Below, piece after piece: positions 35,947 through 44,660 of a stretch of 64,000 nt of DNA. The notes under the pieces were generated by a model. The model was not told the origin of the DNA. It saw nothing but the letters and a program-made list of their open reading frames with translations, and did not search any database. Numbering within the stretch: position 1 is the stretch's first letter; each line of letters starts with the position of its first letter. The stretch is taken from positions 372,001-436,000 of the forward strand of contig NZ_LGIC01000086.1 in NCBI RefSeq assembly GCF_001294535.1, in the 5' to 3' direction. The position numbers were made by a program, and so were the translations under genes. The DNA comes from Cypionkella psychrotolerans. Lineage in GTDB: Bacteria; Pseudomonadota; Alphaproteobacteria; Rhodobacterales; Rhodobacteraceae.

Positions 35947-36542
35947 TGGGCAGCGCATCTGACACCACTCCGCCCGTCACCATTGCGCCTGCACCGGGGC
36001 TGCGGGTGCAACTGGGGCGTCAGTTGTTCGGCACCATGCCGGAAATGGCGGATGACATTGTGGCAAGGCCGGGGGAAGGCGAGCATGTGTTCGACTTTTG
36101 CCGTCGCTTGCGGTTGGGGGAGACGCCGGAGGAAGCGATCTCGCTGATGGCCTTTGCTTTGCAGCCACGCCCTGCGGTGTGGTGGGGGCATGAATGTTTG
36201 AAGGCAGCACCAGAGCTGTTGACCGATCAGGACCGTGAGATGTTGGCGCTTTGCGAGGCTTGGGTGGCGGAACCGACCGAGCCCAACCGCTATCTGGCGC
36301 TGGATGCGGGGCTGCATGTGGCGGTGCGCGGGCCGGGGGCGTGGCTGGCACTGGCGGTGGGCTGGGCTTCGGGCTCGATGGCACCGGAAGGCCTGCCGCC
36401 CGCACTGGTTCCGATGTTTGCGATTGGGCGGGCGTTGAATGCGGGGGTGTTGACGGCACTGGCGCGGGTGCCGCAAGACAAGCGGCGGCGGATGCTGGAC
36501 CATTACGTTGGCATGGCCGAGATGCTGGCAAAAACTGTTTAA
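35946..36542 (+). CDS. DUF6931-like type VI-associated protein
   Basis: Protein of 198 residues, coupled to vgrG by a TGATG overlap. I place it in the DUF6931 group from memory of the pattern WWGHECLKAA, ALCEAWVAEPTEPNRYLAL, then GPGAWLALAVGWASGSMAPEGLPP. No signal peptide or membrane helix is seen. It has no catalytic motif I can name. Its position directly after vgrG, where adaptor/chaperone or cargo genes usually lie, makes an adaptor or structural accessory role plausible; no immunity-like partner follows, which argues against an antibacterial toxin. Confidence 0.75.
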   Translation: MGSASDTTPPVTIAPAPGLRVQLGRQLFGTMPEMADDIVARPGEGEHVFDFCRRLRLGETPEEAISLMAFALQPRPAVWWGHECLKAAPELLTDQDREMLALCEAWVAEPTEPNRYLALDAGLHVAVRGPGAWLALAVGWASGSMAPEGLPPALVPMFAIGRALNAGVLTALARVPQDKRRRMLDHYVGMAEMLAKTV

Positions 36543-36584
36543 GCCGCCTATCTTAGGTCTTGCCCCTGTTGGAATACCCCCGAA

Positions 36585-37841
36585 ATGAAACTGACCCTGC
36601 GGATTGAGAATTTGGATAGCCTGCCGGATGGCGGGCCGCTGGAGTTTTCGGCTGTGGCGCGCGGCTTTGAAGTGGGTCGCGATTCCGCGATGGATTGGAC
36701 GCTACCTGATCCGAACCGCCATATTTCCAGTCGGCATTTTGAGGTGACGTTTCGCGATGGTCAGTTCTGGCTGAACGACATTTCCACCAACGGCACGTTT
36801 ATCTATGGCGCGTCGATGCGGGTGTCGTCGCCCTTGGCGCTGAGCCATAATGAGCGCTTGCAGGTCGGACAGTATATCATCCGGGTGTTGGTGGTGGACC
36901 CGGCAGTCTCGGCCTTTGCAGCGCCGCCGCTGACCGCACCAGTGTCCGATCCGTGGAGCCTTGCGCCCAGCCCGTCGCCGATGCCGCAGTTTTCAACCAC
37001 GCCGCTGCCGCCGCCAACGCGGCCATCGCAGGCACTGGCCGGGCAGTTTGGCGATAGTTTCGTGGAAAACCCGCGGTCTGCGGCCTTTGTGCCGACCACG
37101 CCGCCGCAGAATGTGCCGATTGCCCCACTTATCAGCCCGTTGCCGCAAGCGGTGACAACGCCGCCTCCGGTGGTGAATGCGCTTCCGCCCGCCCCGCCTG
37201 CCTCTGAACCGTTTCCGCTGCGGCCCGTTCCCGCACAGATCGAGGCCCCGGCCGAGGCTTTGCCGCTGTTAGACGCGATCTGCAAAGGCGCTGGCTTGCC
37301 TGCGGGCAGTTTGTCGAAGGTGGATGTGGCGCAACTGGGCGAAGACATTGGCAAATCTTTGCGCATCGCCACCGAGCAAATGATGGCGCTGTTGGGTGCG
37401 CGGGCGGCTGCGAAGCAGTTTGTGAAAAGCTCTAGTCGGACAATGATCGGCGGAATCAACAATTCGCCGTTGAAGTTCAAGCCCAACGCCACCGAAGCGC
37501 TGACCACGATGTTTGCGCAGAAAACCGAGAGTTATTTGGGGGCGGTGGCGGCGTTTTCCCAAGGCTTTGATGACGTGAAACGCCACCAAACGGCGGTTTA
37601 TGCGGCGATGCAGCCTGCGCTGGCGCGGTTGCTGGAAGACCTTTCGCCTGAGTCGATTGAAGAACGCTCCACCGGTGGAATCATGTCCTCCAAAAAGGCG
37701 CGGGCTTGGGAATTGTTCGTGGAACGATGGGATGCCAAGACCCATCCCTATGAAAACGGTATGTTGGATGTGTTTTTGGCCTATTTTTCCGACGCCTATG
37801 ACGAAGCGGTGAAGTCCGCCACTCCGAAAAACGCCGGTTGA
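36585..37841 (+). CDS. Type VI FHA-domain protein (TagH/Fha)
   Basis: Cytoplasmic phosphothreonine-binding protein of 418 residues that relays the PpkA signal. FHA domain at about 1-105: GFEVGRDSAMDWTLPD, ISSRHFEV and NDISTNGTFI carry the conserved Gly-Arg, Ser-Arg-His and Asn-Gly phospho-recognition residues. A Pro-rich linker (about 110-220) leads to the TagH C-terminal domain, with SSRTMIGGINNSPLKFKP and SSKKARAWELFVERWD. In known systems phospho-TssL binds this domain. The ribosome site before the ATG at 36585 is weak. It lies 42 bases after the DUF6931-like gene. Confidence 0.94.
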   Translation: MKLTLRIENLDSLPDGGPLEFSAVARGFEVGRDSAMDWTLPDPNRHISSRHFEVTFRDGQFWLNDISTNGTFIYGASMRVSSPLALSHNERLQVGQYIIRVLVVDPAVSAFAAPPLTAPVSDPWSLAPSPSPMPQFSTTPLPPPTRPSQALAGQFGDSFVENPRSAAFVPTTPPQNVPIAPLISPLPQAVTTPPPVVNALPPAPPASEPFPLRPVPAQIEAPAEALPLLDAICKGAGLPAGSLSKVDVAQLGEDIGKSLRIATEQMMALLGARAAAKQFVKSSSRTMIGGINNSPLKFKPNATEALTTMFAQKTESYLGAVAAFSQGFDDVKRHQTAVYAAMQPALARLLEDLSPESIEERSTGGIMSSKKARAWELFVERWDAKTHPYENGMLDVFLAYFSDAYDEAVKSATPKNAG

Positions 37842-37893
37842 CCATGCCGCGCTGCGGCGCTAGCCTTCACATAAGTTTTGCAAAGGACCGACA

Positions 37894-37989
37894 ATGACTG
37901 CCGCATTGATCACCCTTCTCCTTGGCACCGGCCTGCTGGCCGCTTTGCCGAAACCGCAGCCTGCGCGTGTTGCTGCGAACCGCAAGTAA
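37894..37989 (+). CDS. Putative 31-residue membrane microprotein
   Basis: Short ORF with AAAGGA seven bases before the ATG and a stop nine bases before tssA. The product has one hydrophobic stretch (AALITLLLGTGLLAAL) followed by a Pro-rich basic tail ending in NRK, the shape of a small bitopic membrane protein. I recognise no family. It could be a real microprotein of the secretion machine, or a leader ORF that couples translation into tssA. Support is a good ribosome site and position only. Confidence 0.4.
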   Translation: MTAALITLLLGTGLLAALPKPQPARVAANRK

Positions 37990-37998
37990 CCTTGCCCC

Positions 37999-39297
37999 AT
38001 GCGGCTGGATGATCTGATCAAGCCGATCTCGCCGGACGCGCCATGCGGTGAAGACCTGCTTGCGCTGGATGATCCGGATTACTGCGACTATTACTTCAAC
38101 GTCGAAGACCGTCTGCCCACCAGTTATTTCAACATGGTGCGCGGCACGCTGTTTGATCCCAAGTCCGTTGATCAAAAGGCCGAGTCGGCGCAGCTTGACG
38201 GCTTGCTAAAGCGCAGCCGAGATTTGCGTCTGTTGGGGCTGGAGGCCAAGTTTCAGATTCTTGCCGGGCGTTTCAAGGGCTTTGCCGATGCGGTGATGGG
38301 GTTCGCCGGGCTGATTGAAGCTTATCCGGGCGATGTGCATCCGGTGGATCGGGTTGATCGGCAGAACGCGATTGAGGAACTGAACGCCCTCGCCACGATC
38401 GCCGCGCCGCTGGACTATGCGATTTTGCTGACCGACAAGCGGGTTGGCGACATTATCTATCGCGGCTACGGCACTGCTTCGGGCAAAATTCCGACGCGTG
38501 AGGGTGAGCAGCCGGGCGACGTTGGCAGCATCACCGGGGCGCTGAGTTCTTCAGAAAACGCCAAGGCTGTCGATGCTCTGTATGAGCAGCTGACGGGGCT
38601 GCGGGCGGCGATCAAGACCATGATTCAGCTGTGCCAATCTAGCACGCCGCCGTTCTCGCCCAAGCTGGATCGATTGGACGATAAGCTGGCCGATATTCTG
38701 GCGATGGTGGTTTCCGCCCGCGGCGATCTGGGGGCTGAAGCGGTCCCGGTGATTGAGCGGGCCGAAGGCGAAGCAGGCGCGGCGGTTGCAGCGGGTGGCA
38801 CCACCACGATCACGGTGCAAACAGGCACGGCTGAGGTGCCAAACCATCGCGTGGCCTATCAGCTGTTGCAAGCGGTGGAGCGGTATTTTGCCACCACCGA
38901 ACCCGCGTCTTTGGCATTGGTTCTGGTGACTCAATCGCGGTTGTTGATCGGGCGGCCTCTGGTGGAGGCACTGGACGCTTTGCTTGAAAATTCAGCTGGT
39001 TACGCCTCGATCAGCTTTGGCACCGAGACTGGCTTTGCGATTTCCATGGCGCGGATGCGCGATTTGTCGGGGCAGGCGAATATCACATCAGATGATTTCT
39101 CGACGCCCGATGAAAATGATCCGCCCGCGCCCGAAGTGGTCAGCCGCGATCATGCGGGGCAAATCCTGAAGCAGATCGAAGATTTCTACCGGATGCGCGA
39201 ACCGGCCAGCCCGATTCCAATCCTACTATTCAAAGCCCGAAATATGCTGTCTAAAGACTTCCACGCGCTGGTGCGCGAATTGATTCCGCCTTCCTGA
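37999..39297 (+). CDS. tssA: Type VI protein TssA (ImpA)
   Basis: TssA of 432 residues, which primes sheath/tube assembly at the baseplate. The N-terminal ImpA_N domain is clear: IKPISPDAPCGEDLLALDDP, RDLRLLGLEAKFQILAGRFK and YPGDVHPVDRVDRQNAIEEL. The C-terminal part includes AYQLLQAVERYFATTEPASL and the final REPASPIPILLFKARNMLSKD, a short-form TssA C-terminus. A 130-base gap before tssB has no gene and no promoter that I could defend. Confidence 0.94.
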   Translation: MRLDDLIKPISPDAPCGEDLLALDDPDYCDYYFNVEDRLPTSYFNMVRGTLFDPKSVDQKAESAQLDGLLKRSRDLRLLGLEAKFQILAGRFKGFADAVMGFAGLIEAYPGDVHPVDRVDRQNAIEELNALATIAAPLDYAILLTDKRVGDIIYRGYGTASGKIPTREGEQPGDVGSITGALSSSENAKAVDALYEQLTGLRAAIKTMIQLCQSSTPPFSPKLDRLDDKLADILAMVVSARGDLGAEAVPVIERAEGEAGAAVAAGGTTTITVQTGTAEVPNHRVAYQLLQAVERYFATTEPASLALVLVTQSRLLIGRPLVEALDALLENSAGYASISFGTETGFAISMARMRDLSGQANITSDDFSTPDENDPPAPEVVSRDHAGQILKQIEDFYRMREPASPIPILLFKARNMLSKDFHALVRELIPPS

Positions 39298-39427
39298 TTT
39301 CGGCTAAATTTTGCCTGACTGACCACCGTTTCCTTTGACCAAATGCCCGTTTCTGGCGCAGAGTTGAAATCTGTTGACTTGTAGCGCCGGTGCGGCTTTC
39401 CTTTTCGTATTAGACAGGAGAATTGTT

Positions 39428-39952
39428 ATGGCCTCTTCCGATTCAGCCACCGGCTTTATCAAACGCAATCGACCGCCGCGTGTGCAGATTTCCTACGCTG
39501 ACCCGATTGAAGCAAACAAACAGGTCGAACTGCCCTTCGTGATGGGCATCATGTCCGACTTGTCAGGCAATGCCAGCAAGGTCGAAAAGCCCCCGGTCGC
39601 TGATCGTGAGTTTACCGCCGTGACCTCGGATACGCTGGATGACTATATGGAAAGCGTCTCGCCCGGTTTGGCGATCAACGTCGACAACAAGCTTGACGCG
39701 GAACAGGGCGGCAAGCTTTCGGTCAACCTGAACTTCAAGAAAATGGCTGATCTCAGCCCCGGCGAGATTGCGCGGCAAGTGCCTGCGTTGAACAAACTGC
39801 TGGAAGCCCGTCAGCAGCTGGCGAACCTTGCCCGCTATATGAACGGCAAGTCCGGCGCGCAAGAGCAGTTGAAGCAGTTGCTGGCTGACCCGGCGCTGAT
39901 GGCGGCTTTGGATGAACGCCGTGCTGCCGCCAAGCCCGAGGGCGAAGAATAA
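39428..39952 (+). CDS. tssB: Type VI sheath small subunit TssB (VipA)
   Basis: Contractile sheath subunit of 174 residues that pairs with TssC. Diagnostic stretches: FIKRNRPPRVQISYADPIE, ELPFVMGIMSDLSGN, and LSPGEIARQVPALNKLLEAR. ACAGGAGAA gives a strong ribosome site before the ATG at 39428; the open frame upstream to 39374 is not part of the gene. tssC follows after 59 bases. Confidence 0.97.
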   Translation: MASSDSATGFIKRNRPPRVQISYADPIEANKQVELPFVMGIMSDLSGNASKVEKPPVADREFTAVTSDTLDDYMESVSPGLAINVDNKLDAEQGGKLSVNLNFKKMADLSPGEIARQVPALNKLLEARQQLANLARYMNGKSGAQEQLKQLLADPALMAALDERRAAAKPEGEE

Positions 39953-40011
39953 TCCTGAATGGCCGCCGTTGCAGGCTGCTGATTACACAAGACATTTTTT
40001 AGGACATCGAC

Positions 40012-41499
40012 ATGGCAACTGAACTGCAACAAGACGGCGGAGCCGGTGGCGCCCTTCACGAGCTGGATGAATTCTCGGCGATCCTGAAGCAAAACTTCAA
40101 ACCGCGCAGCGATGTCGCCGCGCGCGAGGTTGAAAACGCCGTGGGAACGCTGGTGCGTGAGGCTTTGGCCGATGAGACGGTGATCACCGATGACATTCTG
40201 GACACCATCGACAAGATGCTGGCCAAGATCGACGAAAAGCTGTCGCAGCAGGTCAATGAGATCATCCACAACGCCGAGTATCAAAAGCTGGAAAGCGCTT
40301 GGCGCGGTCTGGCCTACACGGTGAACAACACCGAGTCGGATGCGACGCTGAAGCTGCAAGTGATGAACATCTCGAAAACCGAGTTGGACAAAGAACTGCG
40401 CGGCTATCCGGGCGCGAAGTGGGACCAAAGCCCACTGTTCAAGAAGATCTACGAGGCTGAATTTGGCCAGCTTGGTGGTCAGCCGTTCGGCGCGCTGGTC
40501 GGGGACTTTGCCTTCGACCATTCGTCGTCTGACGTACGTCTGCTGCGTGATCTGGGCAAGATTGCTGCCGCCGCCCACGCGCCCTTCATCACCTCGCCCG
40601 CGCCGACCCTGATGGGGATGGACAGCTGGAACGAACTCGGCAACCCACGCGATCTGTCGACGGTGTTTGACACGCCGGATTACGCCGGCTGGAACTCGCT
40701 GCGCGACTCTGAAAACTCGCGCTACATTGCGCTGGCGATGCCGAGGGTGCTGGCACGCTCGCCCTACGGTCAGAACGGCGAGCCGGTGGAGGAGTTCAAC
40801 TTTGAAGAAACCACCGACGGCCATGAAGGCAAGCAATACGCTTGGATGAACGCCGCCCATGCGATGGCGGTGAACATCAACCGCGCCCATAAGGAATATG
40901 GCTGGACGGTGCAAATTCGCGGTGTCACGTCGGGCGGGGAAATCACCGCCCTGCCGGTACATAATTTCGATACCGGCGATGGCTCCACCGATATGAAATG
41001 CCCGACCGAATTTGCCATTAGCGACCGCCGGGAAGGCGAGCTTTCCAAATCGGGGATCATGCCACTGATCCACCGCAAGAACACCGACCGCGCCGCATTC
41101 TTGGGCGCGCAATCGTTGTACCGACCGAAGAAATACCAAAATGAGGAGGCCACGGCCTCGGACAATCTGTCTGCGCGCATCCCTTACATTTTTGCGATTT
41201 CGCGCTTCAGCCATTATCTGAAGTGCATGGTGCGCGACATGGTCGGTTCAAACCGCGAACAGGCGCAGCTTGAAAAAGAGCTGCAAAACTGGATCAACCA
41301 GTATGTTCACGGCAACCCTGGCACCGCATCCGAGCGGGAAAAGGCTCTGATGCCTTTGGCTGCGGCCAAGGTCGAAGTGATCGCGGATGAAGAAAACCCC
41401 GGCTACTATGTCGGCAGATTTTTCCTTCGACCGCACTACCAGTTGGAAGGCATGGACATCGGGATGAGCCTGGTCTCCAAGCTGCCTTCCGGCAAATAA
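40012..41499 (+). CDS. tssC: Type VI sheath large subunit TssC (VipB)
   Basis: Sheath subunit of 495 residues; with TssB it forms the contractile tube recycled by ClpV. Signatures: NAEYQKLESAWRGLAYTVN, then the mid-protein FGALVGDFAFDHSSSDV and the C-terminal RDMVGSNREQAQLEKELQNW and YYVGRFFLRPHYQLEGMDI. Full normal length. AGGACA precedes the ATG. A long hairpin lies in the 72-base gap before hcp. Confidence 0.97.
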   Translation: MATELQQDGGAGGALHELDEFSAILKQNFKPRSDVAAREVENAVGTLVREALADETVITDDILDTIDKMLAKIDEKLSQQVNEIIHNAEYQKLESAWRGLAYTVNNTESDATLKLQVMNISKTELDKELRGYPGAKWDQSPLFKKIYEAEFGQLGGQPFGALVGDFAFDHSSSDVRLLRDLGKIAAAAHAPFITSPAPTLMGMDSWNELGNPRDLSTVFDTPDYAGWNSLRDSENSRYIALAMPRVLARSPYGQNGEPVEEFNFEETTDGHEGKQYAWMNAAHAMAVNINRAHKEYGWTVQIRGVTSGGEITALPVHNFDTGDGSTDMKCPTEFAISDRREGELSKSGIMPLIHRKNTDRAAFLGAQSLYRPKKYQNEEATASDNLSARIPYIFAISRFSHYLKCMVRDMVGSNREQAQLEKELQNWINQYVHGNPGTASEREKALMPLAAAKVEVIADEENPGYYVGRFFLRPHYQLEGMDIGMSLVSKLPSGK

Positions 41500-41505
41500 G
41501 TCGCG

Positions 41506-41541
41506 GTCTGGGGCGCAGACACTCATACGGTCGCCCCGGAC
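41506..41541 (+). promoter_or_regulatory. Hairpin upstream of hcp
   Basis: Ten-pair stem GTCTGGGGCG (41506-41515) with CGCCCCGGAC (41532-41541), one T-G wobble, 16-base loop. It sits between the tssC stop and the hcp ribosome site and has no T-run. It probably marks an mRNA processing or stability boundary. Confidence 0.5.
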
Positions 41542-41571
41542 AGCTAAAGTTACATTCAAAGGAGAGTACAG

Positions 41572-42072
41572 ATGGCCGGAACAGACATTTTTCTGAAGGT
41601 TGGCGGGAATATCAACGGTGAATCCACCGATGACCAATTCAAAGACCACCTGAATATCGAAAGCTACGGTTGGGGCGTCACCCAACAAGGCACATTCAGC
41701 GCGGGTTCGGGTGCTGGCGGCGGCGCAGGCCGTTCGATGGTGCAGGACATGCACTTCACCAAGCTGATCTGCAAAGCCTCGCCCGAACTGATGATCGCTT
41801 GCGCCACCGGCAAGCACATCCCGGATGCGACGCTGTATGTGCGCAAAGCCACTGGCGACAAGGCGATGGTTTATTTCCAGTTTGAGATGAAAGACGTGCT
41901 GGTGTCGTCGTATCAGACCGGCTCGGGCGGCGGCCAAGGTGCTCTGATCAACGAGCAATTCTCGTTTAACTTCCGCGAATTGACCCTGACCTACTGGCAG
42001 CAGACCGCAGCCGGTGGCCAAGGCGCGAAAGTGCAGAAGAAATACGACCTCGCCACCAACAAAGGCTCCTGA
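41572..42072 (+). CDS. hcp: Type VI tube protein Hcp
   Basis: Inner tube protein of 166 residues, stacked as hexameric rings and secreted. Recognised by MAGTDIFLKVGGNINGEST, IESYGWGVTQ and MHFTKLICKASPELMIACAT, with the C-terminal LTYWQQTAAGGQGAKVQKKY. AAAGGAGAG gives the strongest ribosome site in the locus, in keeping with the high demand for Hcp. Hairpins lie on both sides of the gene, so its mRNA may be a separate stable species. Confidence 0.97.
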   Translation: MAGTDIFLKVGGNINGESTDDQFKDHLNIESYGWGVTQQGTFSAGSGAGGGAGRSMVQDMHFTKLICKASPELMIACATGKHIPDATLYVRKATGDKAMVYFQFEMKDVLVSSYQTGSGGGQGALINEQFSFNFRELTLTYWQQTAAGGQGAKVQKKYDLATNKGS

Positions 42073-42077
42073 GTGCA

Positions 42078-42107
42078 AAGGCCGGGCGAGCGCGCTTGCC
42101 CGGCCTT
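42078..42107 (+). promoter_or_regulatory. Hairpin downstream of hcp
   Basis: Perfect 10-bp stem AAGGCCGGGC (42078-42087) with GCCCGGCCTT (42098-42107), loop GAGCGCGCTT. It starts six bases after the hcp stop. No T-run follows, so partial attenuation or 3'-end protection of hcp mRNA is more likely than full termination before tssE. Confidence 0.6.
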
Positions 42108-42171
42108 CCCCTTCGATCACCGCTTGACCTATCACCGCTCTCAGGCGACCTGATCCTAAGAAAGTCGGCCT

Positions 42172-42726
42172 ATGGCAGAGCGTGACGGTATTTTCCAAGT
42201 CTCTTTGATGAACGTGTTCCGCCAAGCCGCGCGCGAGCGGGATGCTTCGGCGCGTGATGATGTGCTGACCGATGGCGATGGCCGGGTGCTGTCGGCGCGC
42301 AGCATTGAACGCCGCGAGGGCGCGGGGCAGGCCACCTTGCGCGATCATCTGGCGATTGATCTGGGCAACCTGATGGCCACGGTTCATCTGGAGGCCTCTA
42401 TCCCATTGAACGGTTTGGATTATGTGAAGAAGTCGATTTTGAACTACGGTATCCCTGATATGTCGCGGCTGACGGTGGATGATCACCGCCACAGCCAAGT
42501 CGCCCGCGATCTGCGCGATGCCCTGCTTGCGCATGAGCCGCGTTTGATCGCCGAAACCTTGGTGGTGAAAATGCGTCGGCCCGAGGCGGATGCCGCCCAG
42601 CGCATCGCCTTTGACATCACCGCCGAGATGGCCGCGCGCCCGGTCGATGTGCCGTTGGAATTTGTCGCCGAGATCGACACCGGGGCGGGCAAAGTCGCGC
42701 TGTCGAACCTTGTGGTGCGCGGATGA
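42172..42726 (+). CDS. tssE: Type VI baseplate protein TssE (gp25-like)
   Basis: Baseplate wedge protein of 184 residues related to phage gp25. Seen: LRDHLAIDLGNLMATVHLEA, LNYGIPDMSRLTVDD and IAETLVVKMRRPEAD, the usual TssE core. The 100-base gap after hcp contains a hairpin. The gene overlaps tssF by four bases (ATGA), starting the tightly coupled tssEFG block. Confidence 0.93.
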   Translation: MAERDGIFQVSLMNVFRQAARERDASARDDVLTDGDGRVLSARSIERREGAGQATLRDHLAIDLGNLMATVHLEASIPLNGLDYVKKSILNYGIPDMSRLTVDDHRHSQVARDLRDALLAHEPRLIAETLVVKMRRPEADAAQRIAFDITAEMAARPVDVPLEFVAEIDTGAGKVALSNLVVRG

Positions 42727-44660
42727 ACCGGGCATTTCTTGAGGCATATAACCGCGAATTGGCTCTGCTTTATGAAGGCGCCAAGGAGTTTGCCGAGGAT
42801 TTTCCGGGTATTGCCGAGCGCTTGGGTGGCTTGACGCAAGACAATCTTGACCCTGCTGTGGCGGGCTTGCTGGAGGGTGCGGCGTTCATGGCCGCCCGCG
42901 TGCAGTTGAAGCTGGACACTGAGTTTGACACCTTTACCAGCGAATTGCTGGATCAGCTTTTGCCGAACTTCATGGCGCCGACGCCCTCGGCCATCCTCGC
43001 GCAAGCCGATCCGAATTATGCCGAGGATGAGCTGGAGAAGGGTAAGAATTTCCCGGCCGGGGCCTATCTCGATGCACGTTATGTGGATCGGGATCAGCGG
43101 ATTTCCTGCCGTTTTCGACTGTCTGCCCCGCTGACTTTGTGGCCGCTGCGGCTGACCACGGCGCGGTTTGTCTCTGGCCCGACCGGGTTTCAGGCTTTGG
43201 GGTTGGACGTTGGCGCGGATACGGCGGGCGGGCTGATCTTGTCGTTTCTGCGGCCCGCATCTACCGCGCAAAAAGACAAACCGGGCAAACCAGTAAGCGC
43301 TATTCAGGCCGATACGCTGCCGATCTATCTGACAGGCGATCTGGGCGAACAGATTGCGGTTTATGAACATATGTTCACCAACACCACCCGCGCCACCATC
43401 CGCTATCTGGACGCGCGCGGCGATCCGGTTTTTATGCGGCTGGAAGCGGGTTGGTTGGAGCAGATTGGCTTTGACGAGACCGAAGCGATCTTCCCTGAAG
43501 ATACCCGTGTGTTCCGCGGCTTTACCCTGCTGCGCGAGTTTTTTCTGTTTCCGCAGAAGTTTCTGGGCTTTCGCCTGCAAGGTCTGCGCAAGGTACTGCC
43601 GCGCATCCCGGCGGCGAGCTTTGATCTGATGCTTGAGATGAACGCGGTGCGGCCCAGCCTGCCCGCGCGGATCACCGCCGAGAATTTCCGCCTGTTCGCT
43701 GCGCCCGCAATCAATCTATTTGAGGAAAACTGCGCGCAGGTGAAGCTGGACACTCTGCGCCACGACTATCTGGTGAGTGCCGATTCCAGCCCCGCCTCGC
43801 ATTACGAAGTGCATCGGATTACCGAGGTGTTCGCCTATTACGCCGGGGTGAAAACCAAGATTCCGGTGCATCCTTTGTATGGCATGCCAGCCGATGTGAT
43901 GGCCCCGCGCGAGGCGCTTTATTACACCGCCAAGCAGCGGCCCCGCCGGTTGACCGCAAAGGAAAAACGCTTTGGGCAGGTGCAGGGCTATACTGGCACC
44001 GAAAGTTTCATCTCAATTTATGAGCCCGGCCATCTGGACAGTGCCGAGCGGGTGAAGCGGTTGCAGATCAAACTGCTCTGTTCAAACCGCCACTTGCCGC
44101 AATACTTGCCCATCGCCCAAGGTGGTGCGGATTTCCGGCTGAACGACGACACCGCGATCCCGTTGCGCTGCATCGCTGGGCCGACCAATCCGCGCGAGTC
44201 GGTGTTGGAACTCGATGAAAGTGCGCCGCATCGTGCCAAAGCGGGGCCGGTGCATTGGCGGCTGATTTCGTTCGTGTCGTTGAACTTTCTGGGGTTGGAC
44301 AACCGGGGCAGCCGCGATGAAGCGGCGGCGTTGCGCGAGTTGTTGACCCTGTTTGCCGATGTATCCTCGCAGATCACCGAGCGGCAGTTGCAAGGGCTGA
44401 AGGCGGTGACAAGCCGCCCCGTCACCCGAACCATTCAGCGCGCGGGCGGCTATCACGCGGCGCGCGGCACGCAGGTGACGTTGCGGTTTGATGAACGGGC
44501 GTTTGAGGGCTCGGGCGTGTTTTTGCTGGGCGCGGTGCTGGATCGGTTTTTTGCCGAATACGCCAGCATCAACAGCTTTACCCAACTGGTGCTGACCTCT
44601 GACCAACGCGGCATGATCAAAACCTTCCCGCCGCGCACCGGGCAAGGACCGCTGCTATGA
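42723..44660 (+). CDS. tssF: Type VI baseplate protein TssF
   Basis: Baseplate wedge protein of 645 residues. Family marks: the N-terminal AYNRELALLYEGAKEFAEDF, then FPGIAERLGGL and TSELLDQLLPNFMAPTPS, and in the C-terminal half LRCIAGPTNPRESVLE and WRLISFVSLNFLGL. Length is typical. It overlaps tssE upstream and tssG downstream by ATGA, which fits the fixed TssF2-TssG wedge. Confidence 0.96.
   Translation: MNRAFLEAYNRELALLYEGAKEFAEDFPGIAERLGGLTQDNLDPAVAGLLEGAAFMAARVQLKLDTEFDTFTSELLDQLLPNFMAPTPSAILAQADPNYAEDELEKGKNFPAGAYLDARYVDRDQRISCRFRLSAPLTLWPLRLTTARFVSGPTGFQALGLDVGADTAGGLILSFLRPASTAQKDKPGKPVSAIQADTLPIYLTGDLGEQIAVYEHMFTNTTRATIRYLDARGDPVFMRLEAGWLEQIGFDETEAIFPEDTRVFRGFTLLREFFLFPQKFLGFRLQGLRKVLPRIPAASFDLMLEMNAVRPSLPARITAENFRLFAAPAINLFEENCAQVKLDTLRHDYLVSADSSPASHYEVHRITEVFAYYAGVKTKIPVHPLYGMPADVMAPREALYYTAKQRPRRLTAKEKRFGQVQGYTGTESFISIYEPGHLDSAERVKRLQIKLLCSNRHLPQYLPIAQGGADFRLNDDTAIPLRCIAGPTNPRESVLELDESAPHRAKAGPVHWRLISFVSLNFLGLDNRGSRDEAAALRELLTLFADVSSQITERQLQGLKAVTSRPVTRTIQRAGGYHAARGTQVTLRFDERAFEGSGVFLLGAVLDRFFAEYASINSFTQLVLTSDQRGMIKTFPPRTGQGPLL

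Noticed and set aside
39355-39371. Possible sigma-54 promoter before tssB (TGGCGCAGAGTTGAAAT)
   Set aside because: The -24 half is fair but the -12 half has GA where GC is required, so the match is too weak.
41248-42747. 499-codon open frame on the minus strand across tssC, hcp and tssE
   Set aside because: It is antisense to three well supported genes, covers their intergenic hairpins and has low-complexity His/Arg/Gln-rich translation; this is the usual mirror of GC-rich coding DNA.
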